Source: Erodium maritimum
Lineage: Eukaryota; Streptophyta; Magnoliopsida; Geraniales; Geraniaceae
Length of the DNA stretch: 64,000 bases
Reading direction: 5' to 3'
Assembly: GCA_963921825.1 (NCBI GenBank)
Contig: OY997594.1
Coordinates: 10,855,001-10,919,000, forward strand
Shown here: positions 21,430 through 33,447 of the stretch, one piece after another
How positions within the stretch are numbered: the first letter of the stretch is position 1
Layout of the letters: each line of letters starts with the position of its first letter
The notes under the pieces: generated by a model
Seen by the model: the letters and a program-made list of their open reading frames with translations, nothing else
The model's database searches: none
What the model was told of the DNA's origin: nothing
Position numbers and translations under genes: made by a program

Positions 21430-21740
21430 AGAGTTTGTTTGATAAAGTCGTGCACCAACCACAACAACATAAGAAGAAAAATACATTAAGAGAGACCAGT
21501 TGTTGGGCACGAACGTTAAATGTGTGACTATTTCACTAACCCCCCAATTTACACCGACATGCAATTCCGTGATCGTTTCGCAATGCCAGAGGGTGTGTTC
21601 ACACGTATTTTCCGTGAATTGGAGGACAAAGATGCATACTTTAAGCAAGGAATAGACGGTTTTGGACATGTATCATTCTCTCTTTATAAAAAATGTACAG
21701 CAGTCATTAGGCAATTGTTAAAAATAGTTTTAAAAAATAA
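21430..21740 (+). pseudogene. PIF/Harbinger transposase fragment, N-terminal part
   Basis: One frame reads CDYFTNPPIYTDMQFRDRF, MPEGVFTRIFRELEDKDAYF, GHVSFSLYKKCTAVIRQLLK. That is the start of plant Harbinger transposases (DYF..PP.Y, FR.RF.M...VF.RI, QKCTAAIRQLAYG). The frame is open from 21520. The DDE catalytic part is absent; A/T-rich unrelated sequence follows. It sits 0.2 kb past the LINE end. Confidence 0.7.
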
Positions 21741-23260
21741 TAATAATAAGACATTCGATCCAAAATTGTATAAGATACTCATATATGTTAATTAGATTAA
21801 CATACATGTTTGATTTTGAGCAATGCAAAAGGAACGAGATGGAGATCTCGAACTTTCACAAATGTACACTATATTGTCTAATTACCCTATTTGTGTAGCA
21901 TAGTCCATTTGACAAATATATTGTATGCTCCCGTTTTAGAAATGACTCGGGGTAAGAGTGACCCAGATGGACTATGTTATTGTGTGTTTACTTTGAAAAT
22001 TATATTATGCATGATTTATTGGCTTATAACATGTTGATGTTTGTGTAATTTATATGCATGACGCGTAGTATAGCTCTTATTGACCAATGTATATATCATG
22101 TTCTCCACTTTAGGAATGACCAATGGTAAGTGTGACCTAGCTGAGATATGCTTTGTCACAATTTATTTATGTTATTATGCATGTTTACTCACATGTTTAG
22201 GCTTTTCTTCAGAAACATGATTAACTTATTCTTAGTAACATGGTTAGTTTATACTTAGAGATTATTAGGCTTTTGCTTAGTAACATGACTAGGTGCTACC
22301 CTTATTTAGCATAAACAAATCGATTTTATGAGATATAATCAAATTGGAATCCTCAATTTAATATTAGGTCTTAGCAATGATTATCCATTAACACGAGCAC
22401 CCACTAAAACAAGGGGATTATGTATTGGTGCGTCAAAGCGTGGGATACATAGGGTTCCAAGCTAGGAAGGTACCAAACCATAGGGATATATATGTTGGTG
22501 CGCCAAAACGTAGGACATATGGTCGTCGAGGTGAGGCATGATGGATAAGTTGGTATCCACTAGTTCCATGTGGTTGAACCTAACCTGAGTAGGAAATGAG
22601 AGCTTTCACTCGGGAGCATCAAGATCGAACATTTTCAAATAACACATGATGATGTGTATGTCCTATTCAAGAATTGCATCAAATGCAATTTGGCAACCTA
22701 CCTAAATAACCATAGTTAAGGGGATAGAGCAAACCATACTCTAAATATGGTGAAATATGGATCTTGGTTAATTAGTTGGGGACTTGTCAGGGATTAATCA
22801 GCTATAGGTGGGGATAAATCGGCGCATAGGCAGATATGCTTACAACACTAATACGATTTTTATGCCTTCACATTATATATTTATCATTAATCATTTTATA
22901 TATTTGTCATTATTCTTATTCTTCTTATTATTATTATTAATAAAATATATCTTAAATATATGTAATTTTTGTTTCTAAAATTAATTATAAGAATAATAAT
23001 ATTAAATTCATGTGGGTGTGAATGTTGTTTAATTTTTTTTTATTTATAATATCATATTTGTTTTCACCTGTTTATAGACATTTTTTTATTTATTTTACAA
23101 GGATACTATCATTGTTTATTTGATATTTTTTTGTCATTTGAGGGTATGAATGTAACATATATAATTTATATATATTTTTTTTATGTATATACAAGCTTAT
23201 TTGTTAAGAAATTAAAAAGGTAGAAAAAGAATTTTGATTAATACCTGACTAGCATCTTTT
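21741..23260. other. A/T-rich stretch without genes
   Basis: No coding signal. Two diverged blocks, 'aatgactcggggtaagagtg' near 21941 and 'aatgaccaatggtaagtgtg' near 22116, form an approximate 175-bp repeat. A second pair, 'ttggtgcgtcaaagcgtggg' near 22425 and 'ttggtgcgccaaaacgtagg' near 22494, forms an approximate 70-bp repeat. These look like LTR or satellite-like remnants that I cannot place. Confidence 0.45.
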
Positions 23261-23304
23261 AAAGCACCCACCTCGACTTGACTAACTACGTGACTAACGG
23301 TTTG

Positions 23305-23384
23305 CGACTCACGGTTTAGTGAACCGCGAGTCGCACGTTGTGGCATGCGACTTGTGGGGTTCCGACTCACTAAACCGTGAGTCG
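23305..23384. repeat. 18-bp perfect inverted repeat
   Basis: CGACTCACGGTTTAGTGA at 23305-23322 and its exact reverse complement at 23367-23384, 44 bases apart. The spacer also carries gcgagtcgc and related pieces. It lies 0.3 kb upstream of the Harbinger transposase relic and may be its sub-terminal repeat. Confidence 0.85.
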
Positions 23385-23651
23385 AAACCACGAGTCGCGA
23401 CTAGTAAGTTGCTTGCCAACCAATGGGAGCGCGCCACATGACGCATACCTGGAAATCAAATCAGATTGTTGGCTCTAATGGTCTGTAATGGTAAAAAAAA
23501 TTAATTAAATAGAAAAAAATGACCTTTAAAATATATTTTCCCCACCTTTAAATACCCCAAATCCCATTATCAAACCACCAACATTTTCTCCTCATTCCTC
23601 AAATTTCTCTCTCAAAATCCATTTCCCAAAAGTATTTGGTTTGTTCGAGCT

Positions 23652-24940
23652 ATGGATGAGCACGGAACCAACATTCGTCCAATGAGGGAACGAATCCAGC
23701 GAATAGATGAGAGACCGATACAAAGAGCAATTCCCAAGATCGACGCAATGAGACAAATGGTCAAAATGGGGAACCTTCCCAAAGAGAGATTAACGTATGT
23801 CGTCTTGAAGGCTACGATCCCCTAATGCATGATTATGTTGTCGAGAACTCCACATATGGGCCCGATGTGTTTAAGCATCGATTATGTATGAGCCTACCAC
23901 TTTTTCTTCGGGTGATGGAAAAGGTACCGGAGCATGAAGATTACTTCGTTCAGAAGCGGGATTGTGCATAATGCATGAGGTTATCGACACACCAAAAATG
24001 CACTGTCTTGATACGAATGCTAGCGTACGGGTGCTCAGTCGATTCGTTGGGCGAATCCCTAAGACTTGGGGTAAGTACCATACTCGAATGAGTATGCCGA
24101 TTTTTATGGATGAGGACTTAACCTGATTATTGGAATCAGGATACAAGTGAGGGTTCCCCGACTTGATTGGAAGTCTTGATTGTATGCCTTGATGGTGGAA
24201 GAAATGTCCAACCGTGTTGCAAGGAGTCTTTGGTTGGGGAGATCACCACGGGTGTCCAACCATAATGCTGGAAGTTGTAGCATCCCGTGATTTGTGGATT
24301 TGGCATTCGTATTTTGGAATGGTTGGCTCGAACAATGACATCGACGTTTTCAACGCCGACCACTTATTCAAAGACGCTCTTCGCGACTGTGAATTTGCAC
24401 GGAGCACAAGATCAACAAGCATCACTATGAATGGCCTTATTATTTGGTTGACGGCATTTACCAATCATGGAGCCAGTTCGTGAAGTCGATTCGCCATCCC
24501 ACTACATGCAAACACAAATTGTTTGCTAAAGTCCAAAAAGATTGGTGGAAAGATATTGAATGAGCTTTTGGAGTCCTTCAAGCACGGTGGCACATAATTT
24601 CCCAGTCCGCTCGTCTTTGGAGCAAAAGTGCTTTGGTTGATATTATGCACACCTATATCATTCTACATAACATGATTGTAGAGGGTGAACGAGATCGGTA
24701 CGAACAAGGAGCCAGAGAATGGTATTATGCCGCCCCTTCGGAAATGCTTAATTGGACACCACCTGAGCGATGACACCAGGGAGGGACTTTTTCCTACGAA
24801 CAACATGTGGATGCTCGGAACGAGGTGCAACATGATAACACCCATCGTCAACTCCAAGGTATGGGATCGTTTTTGAGCGAATTACGAATTACCAAGTGAC
24901 AAAGATCCACCATCCATGTTTTTTCTTTGTAAAAATTGAC
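23652..24940 (+). pseudogene. PIF/Harbinger DDE transposase relic
   Basis: Spread over all three frames: MDEHGTNIRP (ATG 23652), then HDYVVENSTYGPDVFKHRLC, SLPLFLRVMEKVPEHEDYF, STHQKCTVLIRMLAYG, LGESLRLGVST, later DLWIWHSYFGMVGSNNDIDV (the region of the second catalytic Asp), KLFAKVQKDWWKDIE and AFGVLQARW, and IILHNMIVEGERDRY. This is the order of motifs in plant Harbinger transposases. Many stops and shifts show an old, dead copy. It could once have moved elements such as those at 14 kb or 63 kb, but the sequence does not prove this. Confidence 0.8.
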
Positions 24941-25194
24941 TTGTCAATATGTTTCGGGTTGTATTATTTGGGAATTTTTAATTTTTAATTTATTTAGTTA
25001 TTTTATTTTATTATTAATTAATTTTTTTATTTTTTTTCAAATTTCTTTTGATAATTATTATTACAAATCAAAATTTAATAGTTTTAATAAAATATTAATA
25101 TAACATTTATTCAACATCCATTTAGAACTATAGGTCTTATTATAAAATTCACCGCTATAAATACAATTTAATCAGGGTTCAGATTTATTATTTT

Positions 25195-28175
25195 GCGCCA
25201 GTCCCGAGCCTCCACCTTCTGAAAGAGTTCCCGCACTCCTCTCCCGTCCTTGGTTCAGGTTCCCCCGGTCTTTTCTTCGTCGATTCTGTCTGCCCCTAGT
25301 TTGGACGAGATTGAATCGCAGACAAACTACTCACCCGCGCGATGACGGGCACGCTGTTTCCCATCTACCATGCGCTGTCGTAGCTCTTTCCGACGTCGAC
25401 CCGCGGCTCGGAACTCCAGCCCTTTGCATGATGGGGACCAGGGGATAAGTTCCATCTCTCTAACGTCGATGCATGAATCGTCCCCCCCTCCACCAAATCC
25501 TTATGCTTCTTTGCAAGGTTCGGACCCAAAGTCGAACCAAAGCCCCTCGTCATCGATCCTAGTAGTCACTCCGACTGCATCTGCTATAGGTCTGGATGGA
25601 ATTGTGTCGCAAGGGCAGGTAGGGGTTCAAACCCAGACTCCACCAGGTTCACCCCCGTTGGCATCGCCTCTAGCTGTGAGGATGCCACAACGAAATTGGG
25701 ACCCTGGTCCTAGTGCTCCGTTATTGCAGGCCAAGCCTGACCTTCGGATTTTGGCATGGAATTGTCGGGGTATGGGGACGTGATTGCACAAACAACATCT
25801 CAGGAAACGGCTCCGTGACCATCGTCCTCACTTGCTTTTCCTCTCAGAAATGTTGATGGATACTTAGAGATGTGCTCTCCTCTCTCGATCTCTAGGCTTT
25901 CAGGACTATCTTTGTGTCCCCTATGTTCGAGGTTCTAGGGGTACGCCGAGCCAGATGGGTTTGGCTCTATTTTGGGTTTCTGGTATAGGTCTGACGTTTT
26001 GGGCGTCAACCGCGAGGTACATTGATGTTGAGGTCTCGGCCCTGTCTTATTCAAGCCTCCTTGGATAAACACCAGGCAAAACCTATTGGGGATGCTATAC
26101 AGGCAGTGGGAAAGTACGTGCATAACTGGGGTCGGCACCGCTTTCGTCGCAATATTAATCACATTAAATGGTGCCAGCGGTGGATTGCGGAGCTCAATGG
26201 CTGCACGGATAGGGCAGGGGTGCACCTTCGGGAGGCTATCCAGATCCAATATGAACGTGCACTGGGGAAACATGAGGCTTTCTGGCGTTAGCGCGCGAAG
26301 CAACACTTGCTGGATAAGGGTGACCGCAATACTAAATTTTTTCAGGCGGCTTGTTCCTACCGACATCGAGTCAATACGGTCCTTTTCCTCAAAAATGATG
26401 TTGGGACTTGGTTACATGGGAAACAGGGATGAGGCATTTAATTGTGGAGTACTTCACCATGTTGTTTACTCAGAGTCTACCTAACCTGCGGGGATTTTCC
26501 ATTGCCCTCCTTCGTTGTATTACTCCGGTATAGAACCAGTCCTTACTATCTCCATGCTCGATATTAGATGTCAATATGACAGTGTTTCAGATGAAGCCAG
26601 ACAAGTCATCAGGACCAGACGACCTGAATCCTCGATTCTATCAGCATTATTGGCCGATTGTGGCCGATGAGGTGGTGCGCTTCATAGGGGAGGTGCTGAA
26701 GTCTCGTAACTTTGATCACACTTTGAATGACACCTCAATTGTCCTAAATTCCAAATAAGCATGATCCATACATGGTAATAGACCTTCGCCCAATTGCTAT
26801 ATGTAACGTCATCTTCAGAATCCTCTCTAAGGTTCTAGTCAAATTGTTTACGGCCCCTTCTTCATACTGTTATCTCGGATACCCAAGGGTCGTTTATACT
26901 AGGCAGGTGTATTCAGGATAATATCCTTATCGCCTTTGAAGTCATCCATTTCCTTCTGCAAAAGCGACAAAGGGCGTATGATTTATGGCGCTCAAACTCG
27001 ATATGAGTAAGGCTTATGACCGGGTGGAATGGGAATACCTTTTTTGGATTATGGGTCGATTGGGATTCCCAGCGGACTGGATTGAATTAGTGGCCTATTG
27101 TATAAAATCATTCCACTATACGGTTTCGTCTAGGGGCCAGGAGACGTCGCAGCTTACGTCGACTTGGGGGTTACGTCAGGGTGACCCGCTGTCTCCTTAC
27201 CTCTTCTTGATATGTATGGAGGGTTTATCATTCCTACTGCGTCAAGCACAGAGTGAGGGGCGTCTGAGAGGAGTCTATGTCGCAAGGCCCCCCAGAAATC
27301 TCTCATATGTTCTTTGCATATGATTGTTATATCTTCTACCGAGCCACGCCTGAAGATGCGCAGACGGTTAAGGGTATCCTCGGCTTGTTCGGCACCCACT
27401 CGGGCCAAGTTCTGAACCTGGATAAGTCTTCGGTTCCATTCAGTACGAATACAACCGCGCTCATGAAACAACAATGTTGTCAGATATTGAATATTGAAGA
27501 GACTTCGGTGGCGTCGATGTACCTTGGGACCTTGAATATGATCGGGCGGAATAAGAGTGTGGCGATGGCATATCTGGGCGACCGATCATTAAGCGTATTA
27601 GATCTTGGGATGGGAAGCTCCTCTCACCAGTAGGACGAGAAGTGATGATCCGGTCAGATTTTACCTCGCTCCCTGTTTATGTTATGTCAGTATTTACGAT
27701 ACCTTCTAATATTATATCTCGGATACATGTGGCCCTGGCCCGATTCTGGTATTAGGGGGAATCCGGTTGACCAATTATCTGGTAGGATTGGGACAAGCTA
27801 TATATGCCGAAGGAAGCTGGAGGTATGGCATTTCTTCATCTGAGCGATGTCAACAAAGCTCTCAGGAAAGAAAGCATGGAGTATGGTCCATCGTCCTCAG
27901 TCTCTGGCTCGGGTGTTTAAGGCACGGTATTTCCCAAAGGTCACCTTTCTCGAGGCTGGGGTTATGGCCTATCAGAGCTTTACATGGGCCAATATTATGC
28001 CCGCTCAGGACTTACTGCGGGGTGGCCTTTGGATAGCGATAGAGGATAATCGACATACCTTCATCAAGGGTACCCCATGGCTCTTGTGGCCTAACCCAGA
28101 GATCACGTCGTCTAATCAGGCACTAGTTGGGGCTCGATTTGTGGGGGTCATGGTGCCAGGAAGGCTGTGTTGGAA
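25195..28175 (+). mobile_element. Second L1-type LINE, 5' part (split by gypsy element)
   Basis: A GC-rich start and a leader with short frames (25370-25783) are followed by ILAWNCRGMGT (endonuclease start, about 25748), then a shortened endonuclease. Reverse transcriptase motifs follow: [56 protein letters not shown]. The catalytic FADD box reads FFAYDCY (GAT to TAT at 27319-27321), so the enzyme is dead. The downstream zinc-binding and RNase H parts resume at 34715. Many stops are present. The left edge is approximate. Confidence 0.82.
26985..27633 (+). pseudogene. LINE reverse transcriptase core with mutated FADD box
   Basis: Motif A ([13 protein letters not shown]) and motif B ([12 protein letters not shown]) are intact. 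Motif C has Tyr in place of the first catalytic Asp (FFAYDCYIFY). A frameshift near 27277-27323 separates motifs B and C. Downstream SGQVLNLDKSS and MYLGTLNMIGRNKS belong to the usual thumb region. Confidence 0.85.
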
Positions 28176-28835
28176 TGTCACTCGGATGGGTCAGGTCCGG
28201 TTTTGACTGAACTCGAGACGTGACCTGAGTTAATAGTAGAAAATAATAATAATTTATAATCTTTCAGAAATTCAAATAAACTCAACAAGTCCTCATAGTA
28301 AATAATCCAAAATCTCGAATAAGAGTCACAGCTCAACCTAAAGTGTAAGATAAATAGTGTTTAGTACAAAAGACAACACAACTCTAGAACAATCCCCAAG
28401 ACAAACTGAAGCTCCCGAGCCTCGAACTCCCTAGACATCAGGTACGCCTGTAAAACAGTAAGAAAAACCATATGGGTGAGCTTACTCTCAGTAGGGAAAA
28501 TCGTAAGTAAGTTAACCTTCAGTTTGGTAATAAAACTATCTTAAGTGGTAACGCAATTTACCGTTAAGCGTGTCACTAATAAAACTTGCTTTAACAAGAT
28601 AACGCAAATAGCGATTTAAATACGATTAAACAATGAGATACTAGGAATCAGTGTAAATAAGAATAGTATCGCATTCTCAATGTTAACTATAACTTTAAAA
28701 GATTGTATGAAATGTACCGATATACGTTACAACTATTAAAATGAGAACCAGTACTATCACACCAACCTCTTGCTTTCTCAAGCCTCCGATCCATGAATAG
28801 ATTTTGGTGTCACATCGGTTCCCATATTCCGATCC
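28176..28835 (-). repeat. Left LTR arm, minus orientation
   Basis: It reads TGTCAC... then 'tccggttttgactgaactcg' and follows the reverse complement of 34060-34714 almost base for base until 'cccatattccgatccc'. It then switches abruptly into plus-orientation LTR sequence ('ttattcatgttcttgagatg'). The outermost 20 bases are diverged. Confidence 0.85.
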
Positions 28836-29231
28836 CTTATTCATGTTCTTGAGATGTTTGGTTGTTCAGTTTGGTACTACACCGGGGGGTAATCCGGTAG
28901 TGTTGTGGTCGTTGGTGTTTGGCAGATTTGTGGGATATGGTTGATTGTTGTAGCCTGAGGGAATTGGTTATTGGACCCTACGAGGCATTGATTATTGGAG
29001 CATGAGGGCATTGGTTATTGGACCCTACGGGGCATTGATTATCGGAGCCTGAGGCGTTGGAGGTACCGATGGTTCGCGATAGGTAAGTATACGGTAAGTG
29101 TGGAGTACTAATTGATGTCTTTGCTGTGTTGTGATGAAAGTGTGATTTGATAAGTGTTGATTGGTGGATAGGTTATAGTGTGTTTCCCTTATTCATGTTC
29201 TTGAGATGTTTGGTTGTTCGGTTCGGTACTA

Positions 29232-29281
<50 letters not shown>

Positions 29282-30008
29282 GAATCGGGTGTTGTGTGGT
29301 CGTTGGTGTTTGGCGGATAGTGGGATAATGGTTGATTGTTGGAGCCTGAGGGCATTGGGTTATTGGACCCTACGGGGCATTGATTATTGGAGCCTGAGGG
29401 CATTGGTTAATGGACCCTACGGGGCATTGATTATCGGAGCCTGTGGGCATTGAGGTGGGCCTACGGGCAGTTTGGATTGGTTACTCTGTGAGGAATGGTT
29501 ACTGTGTTTTCACCCAAGTGTATGCGTCCTACGGGAGCACTACTTGGTTCCCTATGACCTATGGTCCTTTGGGGGCATTCCGGGAATCCCGACGATGAGC
29601 GTCCCTCAGGGATGGTTTCCGGTAAGTATTTCAATACTAGTATGCCTATTAGGTTAATAAAATCGGAAAGGTCCTAGAATTTCCTATAGGATGCGAATAA
29701 CTAGAATAATCGTCTTTCAATTACTAATAATCGGATGTGTCTAATATGCATGCTTAGTATGAGAATAACTAGTGTAACTCGCTTTCAATACTTGGAATTG
29801 TTTTACTGGTAGAGAGGCCGTGATGAGCCCTCGGATTAGTTGTTGTGATAGGTTCACATGCTTGATTGCCTAGTTTGGATAAGTTAAGAGTCTAACGAAA
29901 CTAGCTAAGTCGTATGCTTAATTGATTGATTGGTTGAACGAATGATCGAGTATGACTGATTGTACCAGACGGTGCAATGAGGTGATCGATGTACCGTTGG
30001 TTCGCGAC
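28836..30008 (+). repeat. Tandem plus-orientation LTR pieces with poly(G) expansion
   Basis: 'ttattcatgttcttgagatg' occurs at about 28837 and again at about 29189, a step of roughly 352 bp. The G run after 'actacacc' is six in the first copy, 45 in the second (29236-29280) and GGGGGAGGGGG in the right-hand LTR (33683). The motif 'ggaccctacggggcattgat' repeats as a short minisatellite. At about 29623 the sequence jumps to an earlier LTR part ('atttcaatactagtatgcct'), which appears again at 30281. Confidence 0.8.
29236..29280 (+). repeat. Poly(G) tract, 45 G
   Basis: Forty-five consecutive G, the longest homopolymer in the window, in LTR sequence where sister copies have 6 or 10 G. Confidence 0.95.
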
Positions 30009-30208
30009 NNNNNNNNNNNNNNNNNNNNNNNNNNNNNNNNNNNNNNNNNNNNNNNNNNNNNNNNNNNNNNNNNNNNNNNNNNNNNNNNNNNNNNNNNNNN
30101 NNNNNNNNNNNNNNNNNNNNNNNNNNNNNNNNNNNNNNNNNNNNNNNNNNNNNNNNNNNNNNNNNNNNNNNNNNNNNNNNNNNNNNNNNNNNNNNNNNNN
30201 NNNNNNNN
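30009..30208. other. Assembly gap (200 N)
   Basis: Exactly 200 N. The sequence just before the gap ends 'accgttggttcgcgac' and the block after it repeats LTR sequence seen before the gap, so the gap lies in near-identical repeats. The round number suggests a scaffolding placeholder. Confidence 0.99.
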
Positions 30209-30727
30209 GGTGAAGCGAGTGTTATAGCAGAGAATTGTTAGAGGAAGACCACAAGGTAGGGAAAGTCTAACTACTATAGTATTTCAATACTAGTATGCCT
30301 ATTAGGTTAATAAAATCGGAAAGGTCCTAGAATTGCCTATAGGATGTGAATAACTAGAATAATCGTCTTTCAATTACTAATAATCGGATGTGTCTAGTAT
30401 GCATGCTTAGGATGAGAATAACTAGTATAACTCGCTTTCAATACTGGGAATTGTTTTACTGTAGAGAGGTCGTGATGAGCCTCAGATTAGTTGTTGTGAT
30501 AGGTTCACATGCTTGATTGCCTAGTTTGGATAAGTTAAGAGTCTAACGAAACTAGCTAAATCGTATGCTTAATTGATTGATTGAATGTTTACATAATTAG
30601 TTGATTGATTGAATGATTGGATGATTGATTGGTTGAACGATGATCGAGTATGATTGATTGTACCAGACGGTGCAATCAGGTGATCGATGTACCGATGGTT
30701 CGCGACAGGTAAGTATACGGTAAGTGT

Positions 30728-32949
30728 GAGGATCTCTATCAGATACAACTGACATCGGTACTCCATGAAGGCGAATAATCTCTCTAATGTATAACCGGCT
30801 CAACACATCAACAATGTCGGTCATCCGCATGGCTAGAAAGTGTGCCGACTTGGTTAGTCGGTCAACCACAACCCAGAAAACATCGTGCCCTTTAGGCGAT
30901 CTCGGTAGTCCACACACAAAATCCATGGTAACGTGCTCCCACTTCCACTCAGAGATCGGCAAGGGTTGTAGTAAGCCAGCGGGCCGCTGATGCTCCGCCT
31001 TCACCTGCTAACATGTGAGGCACCTCGAAACAAAATCTGCGACTGCCCTGCGCATCCCGCTCCACCAGAACTGTCGTCGGATGTCTCTATACATCTTGGT
31101 GCCACCGGGATGCACAGCAAGACGAGAGTGATGACACTCTCTCAACACGGTGTCCCTACAACCTCGGGGTACAAACAATCGTCCTCTATAGAGGAGACTC
31201 TGATCTGCACTCAACTCCCAACCATCGATCTTGTCACCGTCTACCAGTCTCTCACGAATCCCTGACGCCTCGGCATCCTCGGCCTGTGCCTCTAACACCC
31301 GAGTAACCAACGTGGGCTGAGTCACTAATGCACATATAGCCAAACCATCTGTGATCTCCTCTAGCTCAAGTCCGAATGAGCTCAACTCCTCCAGCATGTT
31401 CCACTCTCGGACTGCCATGCTGGCCACGCAATGAGCTGACTTCCTACTCAGAGCATCGACGACGACATTTTCCTTGCCCGGATGATAGAGTAGCTCGAAG
31501 TCGTACTCCTCAAGTAATTACATCCATCGCCTTTGGCGCATGTTCAAGTCGCGCTGGGAGAAAATGTACTTCAGGCTCTTGTGATCCAAGAACACTCTAA
31601 AACGCTCACCGTACAGATAGTGTCTCCAACTCTTCAAAGCAAATACCACTGCTGTCAGCTCTAGATCATGGGTCGGGTAGTTGCACTCATGTACCTTCAG
31701 TTGTCTTGAGCCAAAAGCAACTACCTTCCCGGACTGCATCAACACACAACCTAGTCCCTCGCCTGAGGCGTCACAGTACACATCATAACCCACTCCTCGC
31801 TCTGGGACAATCAACACAGAAGTTGTAGTCAGTCGAGCCTTTAGCTCGGAAAAAGAATGCTCGCACTCAGTAGTCCAAAGGAACTCTGCTCCCTTCCGAG
31901 TTAAGGCTGTCATAGGTGCAGCCAAACGTGAGAAGTCCTGAACAAAGCGTCGGTAATATCCTGCCAATCCCAGGAAGATACGGATCTCAAACACATTCTT
32001 GGGCCTTGCCCACTTCGAAACTGCATCGACCTTAGCTGGGTTGACTAAAATACCATCTCGGGACACCACATGTCCGAGGAACTTCACCTCCGCGAGCTAG
32101 AACTCGCACTTCTCCAGGTTCTCGTACAACTGATGGGTGCGCAACAAGGTCAATACTACCCTCAGGTGCTCCTCATGTGCCTCTTCACTAGGCGAGTAAA
32201 TCAAGATGTCGTGAACGAAAACTACGACGAACTGATCCAGGTACGGCCTGAAAATGTCATTCATCAAATCCATGAAGGCTGCTGGCGCATTCGTCAAACC
32301 GAACGGCATCATTAGAAACTCAGAGTGTCTGTACCGTGTCCTGAATGAGGTCTTCTCCACATCCTCTTTTCGGACCCTCAACTGATAGTAGCCTGATCTT
32401 AGATCAATCTTGGAAAAGCATGTCGCTCCTCTCAGTTGATCGAACATGTCATCGATCCTCGACATCGGATATCGGTTCTTCACCGTAACCCGGTTCAACT
32501 TCCGATAATCGATGCACATCCTCAGTGCGCCGCCCTTCTTCTTTACGAAGAGGGCAGGTGCTCCCCACGGAGAAACACTGGGACGGATGAAACCCTTCTC
32601 CTGCAGCTCTTCGAGTTGTCGCTTCATGTCGACTAACTCAGCTGGTGCGAACCGATAAGCTGTCATCGAGATCGACGCAGTACCTGGAATCAATTCGATC
32701 CGGAACTCTATCTCACGTGCCGGCGTTAAACCTGATAGCTCCTCCGGGAACACGTCCGGGAACTCACACACTACTCTCGGCAGGTCCCTGCCACCCTGCA
32801 CAACCTCAGTCTCCACTCCCGTAGTCAAGGCGGACAGAAGGACTCCACTCTTACCACCCAAAACACAAGTAATAACTCTGTCACCTGACCTCACTGTCAC
32901 CTGACGTCGATAGCAATCGATCGTCGCCCGATACCTCGCAAAACAGTCC
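30728..32949 (-). pseudogene. Ty3/gypsy pol: reverse transcriptase, RNase H, integrase N-terminal and core
   Basis: Read on the minus strand from 32949 leftward. A protease remnant ([11 protein letters not shown]) is followed by [13 protein letters not shown], then reverse transcriptase [50 protein letters not shown] and [13 protein letters not shown], where the catalytic Asp pair is changed to His-Asp (CAC at 32211-32213). RNase H follows ([36 protein letters not shown]). Integrase has an HHCC zinc region (ECHHSRLAVHPGGTKMYRDI... CLTC) and the core start (WEHVTMDFVCGLP). It breaks off after VVSDRD at 30728. In-frame stops lie at 32097, near 31517 and at 31008. The motifs resemble Tekay/Del-type chromoviruses (inference). 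Confidence 0.9.
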
Positions 32950-33447
32950 AGATTCTGGGAGAGCGTATAGAAGGCATTGGGGACGGAGGTACTGCTCAGT
33001 ACAGCTTACCATCCACAGACCGATGGACAGTCAGAGCGCACCATACAAATTTTGGAGGATATGCTTCGAGCTTGTGTGCTAGACTTCCGAGGATCATGGG
33101 AAGATCACCTACCCTTAGCAGAGTTTGCTTACAACAACAATTATCAGTCCAGCATTGGGATGACACCATTTGAGGCTTTGTACGACAGACCGTGTAGGTC
33201 GTCAGTATGTTGGGCAGAGGTAGGGGACCGGAGCTTACTTGGGCCAGATATGGTCAGACAGACGACCGAGAAGGTCGCATTGATTAGAGAGCGGTTGAAG
33301 ACCGCACAGAGTCGTCAGAAGAGGGTGAGCCCGAAGAAGGGCCTACTGCGGTTCAACCGCGGCGGAGGCAAGTTGTCGTCGCGCTTCATTGGACCATTTG
33401 AGATCTTGGATAGAGTTGGAGTTGTAGCTTATCGGTTAGCTTATTGA
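32950..33447 (+). pseudogene. Ty3/gypsy integrase, C-terminal half of the core, opposite strand
   Basis: The plus-strand frame begins RFWES, then [20 protein letters not shown] (third catalytic region, Glu present), LPLAEFAYNNNYQSS, GMTPFEALYDRPCRS and FIGPFEILDRVG. It is the direct continuation of the minus-strand integrase that stops at 30728, so an inversion separates the two halves. The chromodomain expected next is absent; LTR sequence starts at 33448. One stop (FWESV-stop) lies near 32967. Confidence 0.9.

Noticed and set aside
29952..30227. Open frames running through the N block
   Set aside because: They consist of undefined bases and carry no information.
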